A stretch of DNA of 64,000 nucleotides from Sphingomonas sp. (lineage in GTDB: Bacteria; Pseudomonadota; Alphaproteobacteria; Sphingomonadales; Sphingomonadaceae). The notes below the pieces were generated by a model that saw only the letters and a program-made list of their open reading frames with translations, did not search any database and was not told where the DNA came from. The translations under genes were made by a program, and so were the position numbers. This document shows positions 7,433 to 16,421 of the stretch, one piece after another (position 1 is the stretch's first letter; every line of letters begins with the position of its first letter). Location of the stretch: the NCBI RefSeq assembly GCF_030145815.1, contig NZ_JAIXHL010000003.1, positions 62,001-126,000 on the forward strand. Direction: 5' to 3'.

Positions 7433-8803
7433 TCACTTGACTGGGCCGATTTCCTCCGGCGCGTTCGCTACCACGGCGAGCATTGCGGTCCATGCCGCAA
7501 CATTTTGGCGCAATTGTGCCGGATCGACCTTGTCGAGCGTGTCGTCGGGCGTGTGGTGGAGGTCGAAATAGCGGCTGCCGTCCTGTTGCAGGTCGATTCC
7601 GGCCACGCCGGATGCGATCAGAGCAGAGACATCCGCACCGCCGCTGGCGCGCTCGCGACCCCGGCTGATTCCGAGCGGGGCGAGCGCTGCCGCGACCCGG
7701 TCCCCGACCGGCTTGGCGCTATCGGGCAGCTTGAAATCGACTCGCCAGACGCGGTCCGCGCCGAAATCCGATTCGGCGGCGAGCGCATGGTTTTCCTCCT
7801 TGTGCGCATCGAAATAGGCCTTTCCGCCGAACACGCCGACCTCTTCCGCGCCCGCCCACAGGATGCGAATCGTGCGGCGCGGGGTGCCGGCGTCCATGAT
7901 CCGCTTGGCTGCGGCGGCAACGATGCCGCAGCCGGTGGCGTCGTCGAACGCGCCGGTGCCGAGATCCCAGCTGTCGAGGTGGCAGGCGACGATGACCATG
8001 CCGGCGGCCGGATCGCTGCCCGGCACTTCGGCGATGATGTTGCCCGATTCGGTGGTGCCGATCTGGCGCGGGGTGAGGGTCAGCTTCACCTTGACCGGCT
8101 GGCCTCGCTTCAGGATTCGCTCCAGCTGCTCGGCATCGGGCAGCGACAAAGCGGCCGCGGGAATCGGGGTTACGCCCTCAGCGAAGTTGGTCACGCCGGT
8201 ATGCGGATTGCGGTGATAATCGGTGCCGATCGACCGAATCAGGATCGCCGCCGCGCCTTTGCGCGCCGCCACCGTCGGGCCGCTGCGCCGGGCGGCACCG
8301 AATGCGCCATATTGCGACCCGTCCTGCGTGCGGGTCATCGCATGGCTGACAAAGGCGATCTTGCCCTTCAGGCTGCCCTCCGGGGCGGCGTTGAGCGCGG
8401 CGAGATCGGGGAAATAGACGATTTCGGCCTCAAGCCCCTTTGCCGCGGTCGCGCCTGAATTGCCGAGTGCGGTGAGGTGGAGCGGCTGGGGGAAGGGGGC
8501 GAGAACCTCCAGCGTCTCGACGCCGCGGACCCAGGTCTTCATCTCAAACGGTTCGTTGCGGACATTCTTGAAGCCGAGCGCAGTCAGCTTCTTCAACGAC
8601 CAGGCGCGGGCGCGTGCCTCCGCCTCGGTCCCGGCAAGGCGCGGGCCGACTTCGGTGGTCAGTCCTTCGGTAATCTCAAAGGCCAGATCGTCCTTCAGCG
8701 CTGCGTCGCGCAGCGCGGCGGGGTCCATCGACTGGGCAAAGGCGGTGGCAGGAAGCGCGACCAGGGCAGTCGCGAGGGCGAAGCGGGTGAGGCGATGCGT
8801 CAT
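7433..8803 (-). CDS. M28-family zinc metallopeptidase, secreted
   Basis: 456 residues from ATG 8803, chosen because AGGGGA lies just upstream; ATG 8833 would add 10 residues before the signal peptide. The signal sequence (FALATALVALPATAFA, cut near AFA-QS) is followed by a PA-like insert and a peptidase M28 domain. ACHLDSWDLGTGAFDDATG supplies the first zinc ligands (H-x-D, then bridging D), and GAEEVG supplies the catalytic Glu pair. Family members are periplasmic or secreted aminopeptidases or carboxypeptidases. It is monocistronic, divergent from the HEAGH protein gene by about 80 bases. Confidence 0.9.
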   Translation of the reverse strand: MTHRLTRFALATALVALPATAFAQSMDPAALRDAALKDDLAFEITEGLTTEVGPRLAGTEAEARARAWSLKKLTALGFKNVRNEPFEMKTWVRGVETLEVLAPFPQPLHLTALGNSGATAAKGLEAEIVYFPDLAALNAAPEGSLKGKIAFVSHAMTRTQDGSQYGAFGAARRSGPTVAARKGAAAILIRSIGTDYHRNPHTGVTNFAEGVTPIPAAALSLPDAEQLERILKRGQPVKVKLTLTPRQIGTTESGNIIAEVPGSDPAAGMVIVACHLDSWDLGTGAFDDATGCGIVAAAAKRIMDAGTPRRTIRILWAGAEEVGVFGGKAYFDAHKEENHALAAESDFGADRVWRVDFKLPDSAKPVGDRVAAALAPLGISRGRERASGGADVSALIASGVAGIDLQQDGSRYFDLHHTPDDTLDKVDPAQLRQNVAAWTAMLAVVANAPEEIGPVK

Positions 8804-8881
8804 CCAGTTGTCCCCTAAAGTCGCGAAACGCATTCGTCATGGGCCGAAAACCCTTCCGATGAACAAAAACTGGGGTAGTTC

Positions 8882-9364
8882 ATGGCAATGGGCGGCGAGT
8901 CAGAGATGTTTGATCGGATTATCGCATTCGTGCGCGGCATCGGCATTCCGGTGACGGAGGATGTGGTCGCGGGCGATTCGTTCCTGCCTGCGGTGACGGT
9001 GACGGGCGGTGGTGTGGTGGTGGATCGTGCGCGGCTGCAATGGCCGGGCGATATCCTGCATGAGGCGGGCCATCTGGCGGTGTTGGAGCCGGCGGCGCGG
9101 AGCGGCGAGGTGCCCGACGACAGCGCACTGGAGCTGGCGGCGATGGCCTGGTCCTATGCGGCGGCGATTGCGCTGGAGATCGATCCGGCAATCGTGTTTC
9201 ACGAAGGTGGCTATAAGGGCGGCGGTCCGGGCCTGGCGCAGTCCTATGCGATGGGCCTTTACATCGGCCTGCCCGAGCTGGTCGCGGCGGGGATGGCGCA
9301 CACGCCAATGACCGCGCCGGAGGGCGCGCCGGTCTATCCCGCGATGGTCCGCTGGCTGCGCTGA
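8882..9364 (+). CDS. Uncharacterised protein with HEAGH metal-binding motif
   Basis: 160 residues, no signal peptide or membrane segment. The motif LHEAGHLAV (about residues 60-68) matches the zincin signature HExxH, followed at some distance by several acidic residues that could give a third ligand. The rest is Ala/Gly-rich. I do not recognise a named family. It may be a cytosolic minigluzincin-like peptidase or simply a protein with a chance HExxH. Alternative starts at 8888 and 8906 are possible. It lies 75 bases upstream of ettA, same strand, and could share its transcript. Confidence 0.7.
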   Translation: MAMGGESEMFDRIIAFVRGIGIPVTEDVVAGDSFLPAVTVTGGGVVVDRARLQWPGDILHEAGHLAVLEPAARSGEVPDDSALELAAMAWSYAAAIALEIDPAIVFHEGGYKGGGPGLAQSYAMGLYIGLPELVAAGMAHTPMTAPEGAPVYPAMVRWLR

Positions 9365-9439
9365 TTGCGTTGACGGCGTGCCGTCGCTACATCGCGCGTC
9401 AATCCCAGACCCGTTCGTTCGAATTTTCGGAGACCATAA

Positions 9440-11119
9440 GTGGCCGCCCAATACGCATTTGTCATGAAGGACATGACCAAGTCCTTCCCCGGCGCGCAAA
9501 AGCCGGTGCTGAGCAACATCAACCTGCAATTCTATCAGGGCGCGAAGATCGGCATCGTCGGCCCGAACGGCGCGGGCAAGTCGACCCTGATCAAGATCAT
9601 GGCCGGCATCGACAAGGATTTCAGCGGCGAGGCATGGCCGGGTGAGAACATCACGGTCGGCTATCTGGAGCAGGAGCCGCAGCTCGATCCGAGCAAGTCT
9701 GTGCTGGAGAACGTCAAGGACGGCGCGCGCGAGACCGCCGATCTGGTCGAGCGCTTCAACGCGATCTCGGCCGAGATGGGCGATCCCAAGGACGACACCG
9801 ATTTCGACGCGCTGATGGAGGAAATGGGCGACCTTCAGGCCAAGATCGACGCGGTCGATGGCTGGAGCCTGGACAACCAGCTCGAAATCGCGATGGAAGC
9901 GCTGCGTTGCCCGCCGGGCGACTGGTCGGTCGAGAATCTGTCGGGCGGCGAAAAGCGCCGTGTCGCGCTGACCCGCCTGCTGATCCAGAAGCCGTCGATC
10001 CTGCTGCTCGACGAACCGACCAACCATCTCGACGCGGAAAGCGTCAAGTGGCTGGAAAACCATTTGAAGGAATATGCCGGCGCGGTGCTGATGATCACCC
10101 ACGACCGCTATTTCCTCGACAATGTGGTCGACTGGATCCTCGAGCTCGATCGCGGGAAGTATTTCCCGTACGAGGGCAACTACTCGACCTATCTGGAGAA
10201 GAAGGCCAAGCGCCTGGAGCAGGAGGACCGCGAGGCGACCGGCCGCCAGAAGGCGATCAAGGACGAGCTGGAGTGGATCCGCGCCGGCGTGAAGGGCCGC
10301 CAGACCAAGTCGAAGGCGCGTATCTCGAAGTTCGAACAGCTGGTCGAAGCGCAGCAGAACCGCACCCCGGGCAAGGCACAGATCGTCATCCAGGTGCCCG
10401 AGCGCCTGGGCGGCAAGGTGATCGAGGTCGAGAACCTGTCGAAATCCTATGGCGACAAGCTGCTGTTCGAGAACCTGTCCTTCACCCTGCCGGCCGGCGG
10501 CATCGTCGGTGTGATCGGGCCAAACGGCGCGGGCAAGTCGACGCTGTTCAAACTGATCACCGGCCAGGAACAGCCCGACGAAGGCAAGATCGAGATCGGC
10601 ACGACCGTGCGCCTCGGCTATGTCGACCAAAGCCGCGACCACCTCAACCCGGCCAACAATGTCTGGGAGGAAATCTCCGACGGCCTCGATTACATGAAGG
10701 TCAACGGCCACGACCAGTCGACCCGCGCCTATGTCGGCGCGTTCAACTTCAAGGGCCAGGACCAGCAGAAGAATGTTGGCAAGCTGTCGGGTGGTGAACG
10801 CAACCGCGTCAACATCGCCAAGATGCTGAAGCGCGGCGGCAACGTACTGCTGCTCGACGAACCGACCAACGACCTCGACGTCGAAACGCTGGGCGCGCTG
10901 GAAGAGGCGATCGAGAATTTCGCGGGTTGCGCAGTGGTGATCAGCCACGATCGCTTCTTCCTCGACCGTTTGGCCACGCATATTCTGGCGTTCGAAGGCA
11001 ATTCGCACGTCGAATGGTTCGAGGGCAATTTCGAGGCGTATGAGGAAGACAAGCGGCGTCGCCTGGGCGATGCGGCGGATCGTCCGACGCGGTTGGCGTA
11101 TAAGAAGCTGACGCGCTAA
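9440..11119 (+). CDS. ettA: Energy-dependent translational throttle protein EttA (ABC-F ATPase)
   Basis: 559 residues, close to the 555 of E. coli EttA. GTG start at 9440 after GGAGA. Two ABC domains: Walker A GPNGAGKST at 41-49 and again in the second half; signatures LSGGEKRRVALTRLL and LSGGERNRVNIAKML; Walker B LLLLDEPTNHLDAES and VLLLDEPTNDLDVE. The linker between the domains is the charged helical P-site tRNA interaction region. The N-terminus (AAQYAFVMKDMTKSFPGAQK) is almost that of known EttA. EttA binds the ribosomal E site and gates the first peptide bond according to ATP/ADP ratio. Its stop overlaps by 4 bases the stop of the convergent gene. Confidence 0.95.
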   Translation: MAAQYAFVMKDMTKSFPGAQKPVLSNINLQFYQGAKIGIVGPNGAGKSTLIKIMAGIDKDFSGEAWPGENITVGYLEQEPQLDPSKSVLENVKDGARETADLVERFNAISAEMGDPKDDTDFDALMEEMGDLQAKIDAVDGWSLDNQLEIAMEALRCPPGDWSVENLSGGEKRRVALTRLLIQKPSILLLDEPTNHLDAESVKWLENHLKEYAGAVLMITHDRYFLDNVVDWILELDRGKYFPYEGNYSTYLEKKAKRLEQEDREATGRQKAIKDELEWIRAGVKGRQTKSKARISKFEQLVEAQQNRTPGKAQIVIQVPERLGGKVIEVENLSKSYGDKLLFENLSFTLPAGGIVGVIGPNGAGKSTLFKLITGQEQPDEGKIEIGTTVRLGYVDQSRDHLNPANNVWEEISDGLDYMKVNGHDQSTRAYVGAFNFKGQDQQKNVGKLSGGERNRVNIAKMLKRGGNVLLLDEPTNDLDVETLGALEEAIENFAGCAVVISHDRFFLDRLATHILAFEGNSHVEWFEGNFEAYEEDKRRRLGDAADRPTRLAYKKLTR

Positions 11120-11685
11120 GGTGCTGGTGGTTGCGCTGCTCGGGCCGCTTGCGGCTTGGGCAGCGTGCAGCTTCCGCGCTCTTCGGCGGTTTTGGTGAAC
11201 CCGTAGCGCAGCACAGCGGCGAGGCAGTCGAGTTCTGCGGGCGTCAGTGTCTCGGGGTTTCGCGCAGGATAAAGACGATTGAGGGCGGGACCCAGAAGGG
11301 CGTCCTGCCGCAGTAGAAGTGCCCGCACGTCGCAATCGCTGAGATAGGCCGGGCGATAGAGTTCAAATCCCAAGCTGCGTAGTGCGCCGGCCCCGTGATG
11401 GCATCCGGCTATGCCATGCCGACGGCATGTATCGCGAAAGACAACATACTCACTCGTGGCGAGCGGTTCGATTTCACGGAGCGCGTTTGGATACCCCTTT
11501 GGAATGTGCTGTCCCCCAGCACATAGTTGGGGCGTCGCTTCCGCGTCCTTGCTTGCTGCATTGAGGACTGGTCGTGCGGCCAGCCAAAGCGTCAGCGCAG
11601 CGACGGTCGCGACCAGCCCGATGAGCGCAAAGCTGGTGATCGCGGCTTTGCCGACAATTCTGGCGGTTCGGCGCAACGCGGTCAT
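11116..11685 (-). CDS. Uncharacterised single-pass membrane protein with Cys-rich periplasmic part
   Basis: About 189 residues from ATG 11685; ATG 11730 would add 15 residues, and neither has a clear ribosome site. One hydrophobic segment near the N-terminus (ITSFALIGLVATVAALTLWLA) acts as signal or anchor. The exported part has six or more Cys, including DTCRRHGIAGCHHG, SDCDVRAL and LDCLAAV, which suggests disulfides or metal/haem contact (no CxxCH is present). No family recognised. It is convergent with ettA, the two stop codons overlapping by 4 bases. Confidence 0.65.
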   Translation of the reverse strand: MTALRRTARIVGKAAITSFALIGLVATVAALTLWLAARPVLNAASKDAEATPQLCAGGQHIPKGYPNALREIEPLATSEYVVFRDTCRRHGIAGCHHGAGALRSLGFELYRPAYLSDCDVRALLLRQDALLGPALNRLYPARNPETLTPAELDCLAAVLRYGFTKTAEERGSCTLPKPQAARAAQPPAP

Positions 11686-11753
11686 AGGACAAGGCTGCCA
11701 CGGCGAGCTGGCCGACTCAATCCCCGCCATTGACGCGCGCCGCCGCGCCCGGA

Positions 11754-12752
11754 ATGGTGGCGACGATGCAGACTCTTGCCAGCCTTCGCGATATCCGCGG
11801 TTTCGAGACGCTCTGGGCAGAGCTCACATTCCGCGCGTCGCGCGTGGTGCGGTTCGACCAGAGCGAGCGGATGCTGATCGATACACTCGGGCTGGGGCTG
11901 GAGCAGGTGATCCAGTATCTGGGGTGGGAACGGCCCGAGCTGGATGCGTTTGAGGATTGGGTGATTGCGACGGCGGGGCGGCCCGATCCGCTGACGGTCG
12001 CGCGCTACCATGCGACGCTGGAGGGTGCGCCGCTGCCGGCGGAAATTCAGGCGCGGCTCGATGCGATCGATGCGATGCCCGATGTGCTGGACGCCGAGGA
12101 CCTCGCGCATTGGGAACGCGAGGGCTGGGTGACGTTGCGCGGTGCGATCTCGCGCGGGGAAGCGGCGCAGGTCGAGGCGTTACTGTGGCGGCTGCTGGAT
12201 GCCGATCCGGCGCGGCCGGAGACGTGGTACGGGCACGACCTCAATGGCATCATGGTCCAGCATTTTCAGGACCCGGCGCTGGAAATCGCGCGCCGCTCGC
12301 CGCGCGTCCACAAGGCGTTTGCGCAGCTCTGGGGCACCAGCGACCTATGGTGCATCGTCGACCGGATGAGCTTCAACCCGCCGGAAACCCCCGCTCGGCC
12401 GTTTCAGGGACCGAAGATGCACTGGGACGTCAGCCTCGCGCCGCCGATCCCGTTTGCGACCCAAGGCATTCTGTATCTCACCGACACGGCAGCGGATCAG
12501 GGGGCGTTCGCGCTGTTGCCGGGATTCCACCACCGGCTCGATGCGTGGCTGGAGGAGATTGGCGATACCGACCCGCGTATGGTGCATCTCGACCCTCAGG
12601 CAATGCCGATCGCGGCGGGGGCAGGGGATTTGGTGATCTGGCGACAGGACCTGCCGCACGGCGCCAGCCCCAACCGGTCGAACCGCCCGCGCATGGCGCA
12701 ATATGTGAACTTCTATTCGCCCGCACTGACGGTCCACCGCGACTGGCGGTGA
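11754..12752 (+). CDS. Phytanoyl-CoA dioxygenase (PhyH) family protein
   Basis: About 332 residues; starts at ATG 11754 or ATG 11766 are both possible, a TTG at 11730 less so. The Fe(II)/2-oxoglutarate dioxygenase core is marked by MHWDVSLAP (the HxD pair of the iron-binding facial triad) and the distal LPHGASPN (third His). The pieces between, such as ALLPGFHHRL, also fit the PhyH family. Family members hydroxylate a range of small molecules and lipids, so the substrate is unknown. The N-terminal 110 residues are not part of the fold. Ends 3 bases before the stop of convergent nadA. Confidence 0.85.
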   Translation: MVATMQTLASLRDIRGFETLWAELTFRASRVVRFDQSERMLIDTLGLGLEQVIQYLGWERPELDAFEDWVIATAGRPDPLTVARYHATLEGAPLPAEIQARLDAIDAMPDVLDAEDLAHWEREGWVTLRGAISRGEAAQVEALLWRLLDADPARPETWYGHDLNGIMVQHFQDPALEIARRSPRVHKAFAQLWGTSDLWCIVDRMSFNPPETPARPFQGPKMHWDVSLAPPIPFATQGILYLTDTAADQGAFALLPGFHHRLDAWLEEIGDTDPRMVHLDPQAMPIAAGAGDLVIWRQDLPHGASPNRSNRPRMAQYVNFYSPALTVHRDWR

Positions 12753-12755
12753 GAC

Positions 12756-13754
12756 TCAGTCTCCGGTGACGCGCAGCGGGCCGAGGTCGCCCAAGCCCAC
12801 CGTACCGCTTGCCATGGCCAGCATCCGGTCGAGGCTCTTCTTGGCCTTCAACCGGATATCCTCGGCAATCTCGATCCGCGGTTCGAGGTCCCGCAGCGCG
12901 ACGTAGAGCTTTTCCAGCGTGTTGAGTGCCATGTAGGGGCAGATGTTGCAGTTGCAGTTGCCATCCGCACCGGGCGCGCCGATGAAGGTCTTTTCCGGGA
13001 CTGCCTTCTCCATCTGGTGGATGATGTGCGGTTCGGTCGCGACGATCAGCGTGTCGCCTTCAAAATCCTTGGCGAATTGCAGGATGCCGCTGGTCGATCC
13101 GACATAGTCGGCGTGGTCGAGCACGTGCGGCGGACATTCGGGGTGCGCGGCGACGGGGGCGTTCGGGTGCAGCGCCTTGAGCTTGAGCAGCTCGGTTTCG
13201 CTGAATGCCTCATGCACGATGCACACGCCCGGCCACAACAGCATGTCGCGGCCCATCTTGCGGTTGATATAGCCGCCGAGATGCTTGTCGGGGCCGAAGA
13301 TGATCTTCTGCTCCGGCGGGATCTGGCTCAGGATTTTCTCGGCGGACGAGCTGGTGACGATGATGTCGCTGAGCGCCTTCACCTCGACCGAGCAGTTGAT
13401 GTAGGTCAGCGCGATATGGTCGGGATGCTGCGCGCGGAAGGCGGCGAACTGGTCGGGCGGGCAGCTGTCTTCCAGGCTGCAGCCGGCGTTCATGTCGGGC
13501 AGGATCACGGTCTTTTCGGGAGACAGGATTTTCGCCGTTTCGGCCATGAAGCGCACGCCGCAGAAGGCGATGACCTCGGCATCGGTTTCCGCCGCCTTGC
13601 GGCTCAGCTCCAGGCTGTCGCCGACGAAATCGGCGAGGTCCTGAATCTCCGGCTTCTGGTAATAATGTGCCAGGATGACCGCGTTGCGCTCCTTGCGCAG
13701 ACGGTCGATCTCGGCACGGATGTCGATGCCGGACAGGTCGGTGCGTGCGTTCAT
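12756..13754 (-). CDS. nadA: Quinolinate synthase A
   Basis: 332 residues from ATG 13754, which has GAGGG nine bases upstream; a longer frame to 13835 has no such site. NadA condenses iminoaspartate and dihydroxyacetone phosphate to quinolinate in NAD synthesis, using a 4Fe-4S cluster. Conserved blocks: NAVILAHYYQKPEIQD, DMNAGCSLEDSCPPDQF (first cluster Cys), INCSVEVKA, HPECPPHVLDHADYVGSTSG (second) and CNCNICPYMALNTLEKLY (third). nadC lies 7 kb downstream in this window; nadB is not here. Neighbouring membrane gene at 13804-14580 is co-directional, about 50 bases upstream. Confidence 0.96.
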   Translation of the reverse strand: MNARTDLSGIDIRAEIDRLRKERNAVILAHYYQKPEIQDLADFVGDSLELSRKAAETDAEVIAFCGVRFMAETAKILSPEKTVILPDMNAGCSLEDSCPPDQFAAFRAQHPDHIALTYINCSVEVKALSDIIVTSSSAEKILSQIPPEQKIIFGPDKHLGGYINRKMGRDMLLWPGVCIVHEAFSETELLKLKALHPNAPVAAHPECPPHVLDHADYVGSTSGILQFAKDFEGDTLIVATEPHIIHQMEKAVPEKTFIGAPGADGNCNCNICPYMALNTLEKLYVALRDLEPRIEIAEDIRLKAKKSLDRMLAMASGTVGLGDLGPLRVTGD

Positions 13755-13803
13755 GTCGGGACCCTCTGATTCGGCCCCCACATGGCCTTGTCGGGGTTCG
13801 GGT

Positions 13804-14580
13804 TCAACCCATTGGCGGCATCGGGCCGAACTCAAGCGGCGCGACCGAAGCGCCGGGCGTGCCGGCCGTAACCCAAGCGTAGATCGCGTCGCCGACCGGC
13901 GAATAGACGATCGCCTCGGTTCCGATCATCACTGCCAGCGTGACGCCGATGCCCCACACCCACGCGCGGTGCACGCGTCCGGTGCGCAGAAGGTCGCGGA
14001 TCACTCCGGCGATCGGAAAGGCAAGGCCGCACGCCATCGCGATCTGATACGACCACGGGATCATCAGCGGCATCGGCAACAGGCGCCCGAAACCCGGTGC
14101 AAGCAGCGCCGCCATTGCGCACAGGTGCAGACGGCGATGCCAGTCGGTGCGCTTGCGCATCGCGACGGCGGCGCTGGTCAGCCCGGCAAACAGCAGCACG
14201 ACCAACGGATTGGCGATCAGGAAATGCTGGGGTTGAAAGAAGAAGGGCGCCTGGGCCGCCTGAATCCGCCAGATGATGACAGCGAACCCTGCGACCACCA
14301 TCGCCGCGACCCAGGCAGCCGCGAGCCAGCCGAGCCTGCGGTGCAGGTCCATCGACCCACGCGTCGCGAGAAAGGTCTGGGCAACGTAGATCACCACCCA
14401 GCCAAAGAAAATGATGCCATGGACATGCACAAAGGTCGGCGCACCGAAGGACGAGCGCCCCATCGCAAGATGAAGGCTGAAGCCTGCCACCAGGATGAGC
14501 GCCATAAGAAGTGCGCTGATCTCGAAAAAACGTGAATCGCGCACACGCGCGCCAGTTCTGCCCCCGACGATCGTTGCCAT
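13804..14580 (-). CDS. Multi-pass integral membrane protein, unknown function
   Basis: 258 residues from ATG 14580, preceded by GGGGGAC. Six or seven hydrophobic segments are visible. Conserved-looking histidines sit at membrane edges: HVHG, LHRRLGW and WHRRLHLCAM. Such His placement recalls haem-binding or DUF2306-like membrane proteins, but I cannot assign a family. It lies upstream of nadA on the same strand with a gap of about 50 bases and may be in the same transcript. Confidence 0.75.
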   Translation of the reverse strand: MATIVGGRTGARVRDSRFFEISALLMALILVAGFSLHLAMGRSSFGAPTFVHVHGIIFFGWVVIYVAQTFLATRGSMDLHRRLGWLAAAWVAAMVVAGFAVIIWRIQAAQAPFFFQPQHFLIANPLVVLLFAGLTSAAVAMRKRTDWHRRLHLCAMAALLAPGFGRLLPMPLMIPWSYQIAMACGLAFPIAGVIRDLLRTGRVHRAWVWGIGVTLAVMIGTEAIVYSPVGDAIYAWVTAGTPGASVAPLEFGPMPPMG

Positions 14581-14692
14581 CTTGTCCCCCGCAGATCGTT
14601 GCGGGGGCGACACGTATCACATTGACCGGTGAAAGCGAATGTCGCAGTTGCGCCCATACCCGGCCAACGGCGGCGCCCGCCGGGAAACAAGG

Positions 14693-15439
14693 TTACTTTG
14701 TCGCGGCTTCGCGCTCCGCCCGTTCGCGCAGCACCTGTTCGATCGATTTGGACACGTCCCAGCGTTCTCGGTCGGTGGAGCTGCGCTCGTCGGGGAACAG
14801 CGCCTCGACCGTCACGTCCATGCCGGTCGCGCGTAGCGGCATCGAGAAGCTGCGCTCGACCGCGCGACGGGTGGCATCACGGGCAAGGCGCATCGGCGTC
14901 GGCTCACGCGCCTGTCGCACGAGTTCTTTCTGCCCGGCGGCGCGGTTGGCGGCGTCCAGACGCTCCTCGCTGTCGGTCAGCGTCATCAGCACGCCGCCCT
15001 CGCCATATTCGCGGATATTGTTGAGATCGACTTCTGGTCCGACGACTTCGAGCGGGGGGAGGGCGATGCTGAGCTTCTTAGTGGCCGGGTCCCAGATGAC
15101 GTCGCGCTGGTTGAGCTTGCCGAGATCGACCTCGTAGCGGACCGAGCCGGGCATGATCATGGTCTTTTGCGCGGTAAAGCCCATCCGGGTCTGGGTCGTG
15201 GTAACGACTGCGACATAGCGTGCGGCAAAGGCGGACAGGCGGTTCTGCTCGCGCAAACCCTGAAGACTGGCGCTGGCCACCGTCACCGGATCGGGGCCGC
15301 CGGTCAGCCGGTCGAACGCGCTGCGCCCCACGAAATAGAGCGTCGCACCGACCGCCAGCGCCATCGCCAGCACCATGGCGAGCGCGATGATGCAGCCCTG
15401 CGCGAGCCCGCCGCGCTGCTTTACGCCGCTCTGGTCCAT
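14693..15439 (-). CDS. DUF4230 domain-containing membrane-anchored protein
   Basis: 248 residues. One N-terminal transmembrane helix (CIIALAMVLAMALAVGATLYFV, about 16-37) is followed by an extracytoplasmic DUF4230 domain (about 50-245) containing VTTTQTRMGFTAQKTMIMPG and LSIALPPLEVVGPEVD. The family has no known function. Its start overlaps by 19 bases the end of the metallo-hydrolase gene, so the two are translated together. Confidence 0.85.
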   Translation of the reverse strand: MDQSGVKQRGGLAQGCIIALAMVLAMALAVGATLYFVGRSAFDRLTGGPDPVTVASASLQGLREQNRLSAFAARYVAVVTTTQTRMGFTAQKTMIMPGSVRYEVDLGKLNQRDVIWDPATKKLSIALPPLEVVGPEVDLNNIREYGEGGVLMTLTDSEERLDAANRAAGQKELVRQAREPTPMRLARDATRRAVERSFSMPLRATGMDVTVEALFPDERSSTDRERWDVSKSIEQVLRERAEREAATK

Positions 15440-16278
15440 AACTCTCCTTCCGCGCGGACCAGGCCGCGATTGTTGAGGTCGATCAGATGCGCCAGCACCG
15501 ATCGGCCAGCCGCGCCGGTGAGGCGCGGGTCGAGGCCGACATACATGCGCGCCACCATATCCGGAATCGCGCCGATGCGTTGGTCGATCAGGCGCAGGAT
15601 CTGACCTTCGCGCTGCTTGCGGTGACCGATCATGCCGCGCGCCAGGCGCTGGGGCGTGGTCACCTCCGGACCGTGCGCGGGATAATAGACGCGGTCGTCA
15701 CGCCTGAGCAGCTTGTCGAGGCTGGCCATATACGCGCCCATATCGCCATCGGGCGGGGCGACGACGCTGGTCGACCAGCCCATGATATGGTCGCCGGTGA
15801 ACAGCGCGCCGCTTTCGACCAGCGCGAAGCAGAGGTGGTTGGAGGTGTGACCGGGGGTGGAGACGGCCTCGATCGTCCAGCCCATGCCCGACAAGCGCTC
15901 GCCATCGGCCAGCACGCGGTCGGGCAAATAGTCGCGGTCGAACGCAGCGTCGGAGCGCGGCCCGTCATCGTCGAGCGCAAGCGGGGCACAGCCGATGATC
16001 GGCGCGCCGGTCGCGGCGGCGAGCGGGCGGCTGGCCGGGCTGTGGTCGCGGTGGGTGTGGGTGCACAGGATTGCGCGCACGGACCGACCGGCAATGGCGG
16101 CGATCAGCGCGTCCAGATGCTCGGGTAGGTCGGGACCGGGGTCGATCACTGCAAGGTCAGTCGTTCCCACCAAGTAGGTTTGGGTGCCGGTGTAAGTGAA
16201 GGGGGAGGGATTCGCGGCGAGAATGCGCGCCACCAGCGGTTCGAGCTGTTCGGCCACGCCGGTTGTTGCGTCATCCAT
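15421..16278 (-). CDS. Metallo-beta-lactamase-fold hydrolase (LACTB2-like)
   Basis: 285 residues, no signal peptide. The metal-binding motif HTHRDHS gives H74, H76, D78 and H79; later ligands are in STPGHTSNHL and FTGDHIMGW. The C-terminal helical part (MIGHRKQREGQILRLIDQ) matches the winged-helix tail of LACTB2-type MBL proteins, some of which are endoribonucleases. Hydrolysis of a small-molecule ester or thioester is equally possible. It is first in a two-gene operon with the DUF4230 gene. Confidence 0.9.
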   Translation of the reverse strand: MDDATTGVAEQLEPLVARILAANPSPFTYTGTQTYLVGTTDLAVIDPGPDLPEHLDALIAAIAGRSVRAILCTHTHRDHSPASRPLAAATGAPIIGCAPLALDDDGPRSDAAFDRDYLPDRVLADGERLSGMGWTIEAVSTPGHTSNHLCFALVESGALFTGDHIMGWSTSVVAPPDGDMGAYMASLDKLLRRDDRVYYPAHGPEVTTPQRLARGMIGHRKQREGQILRLIDQRIGAIPDMVARMYVGLDPRLTGAAGRSVLAHLIDLNNRGLVRAEGELWTRAA

Positions 16279-16336
16279 GGATCAGAAATGGCGGTTCATC
16301 GCGGCGCGCACAACCCCGGACGGCGCGCACGCGAAC

Positions 16337-16369
16337 GGGCCGGCCGCGTGAAGGGGTCGCGGCCGGCCC
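16337..16369 (-). terminator. Perfect 12 bp hairpin downstream of the M56 gene
   Basis: GGGCCGGCCGCG (16337-16348) pairs fully with 16358-16369 around a 9-base loop. No T-run follows on either strand, so termination efficiency is uncertain. It lies about 50 bases after the stop of the M56 gene. Confidence 0.4.
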
Positions 16370-16421
16370 TGGTGGAGCCACTGTGCGGCGATGGGCTGCC
16401 GCACGGTGGTCCGCTTCGCGA

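Noticed and set aside
8900..11335. 811-residue open frame on the minus strand
   Set aside because: It is the antisense shadow of ettA and the HEAGH gene; ettA has full family motifs.
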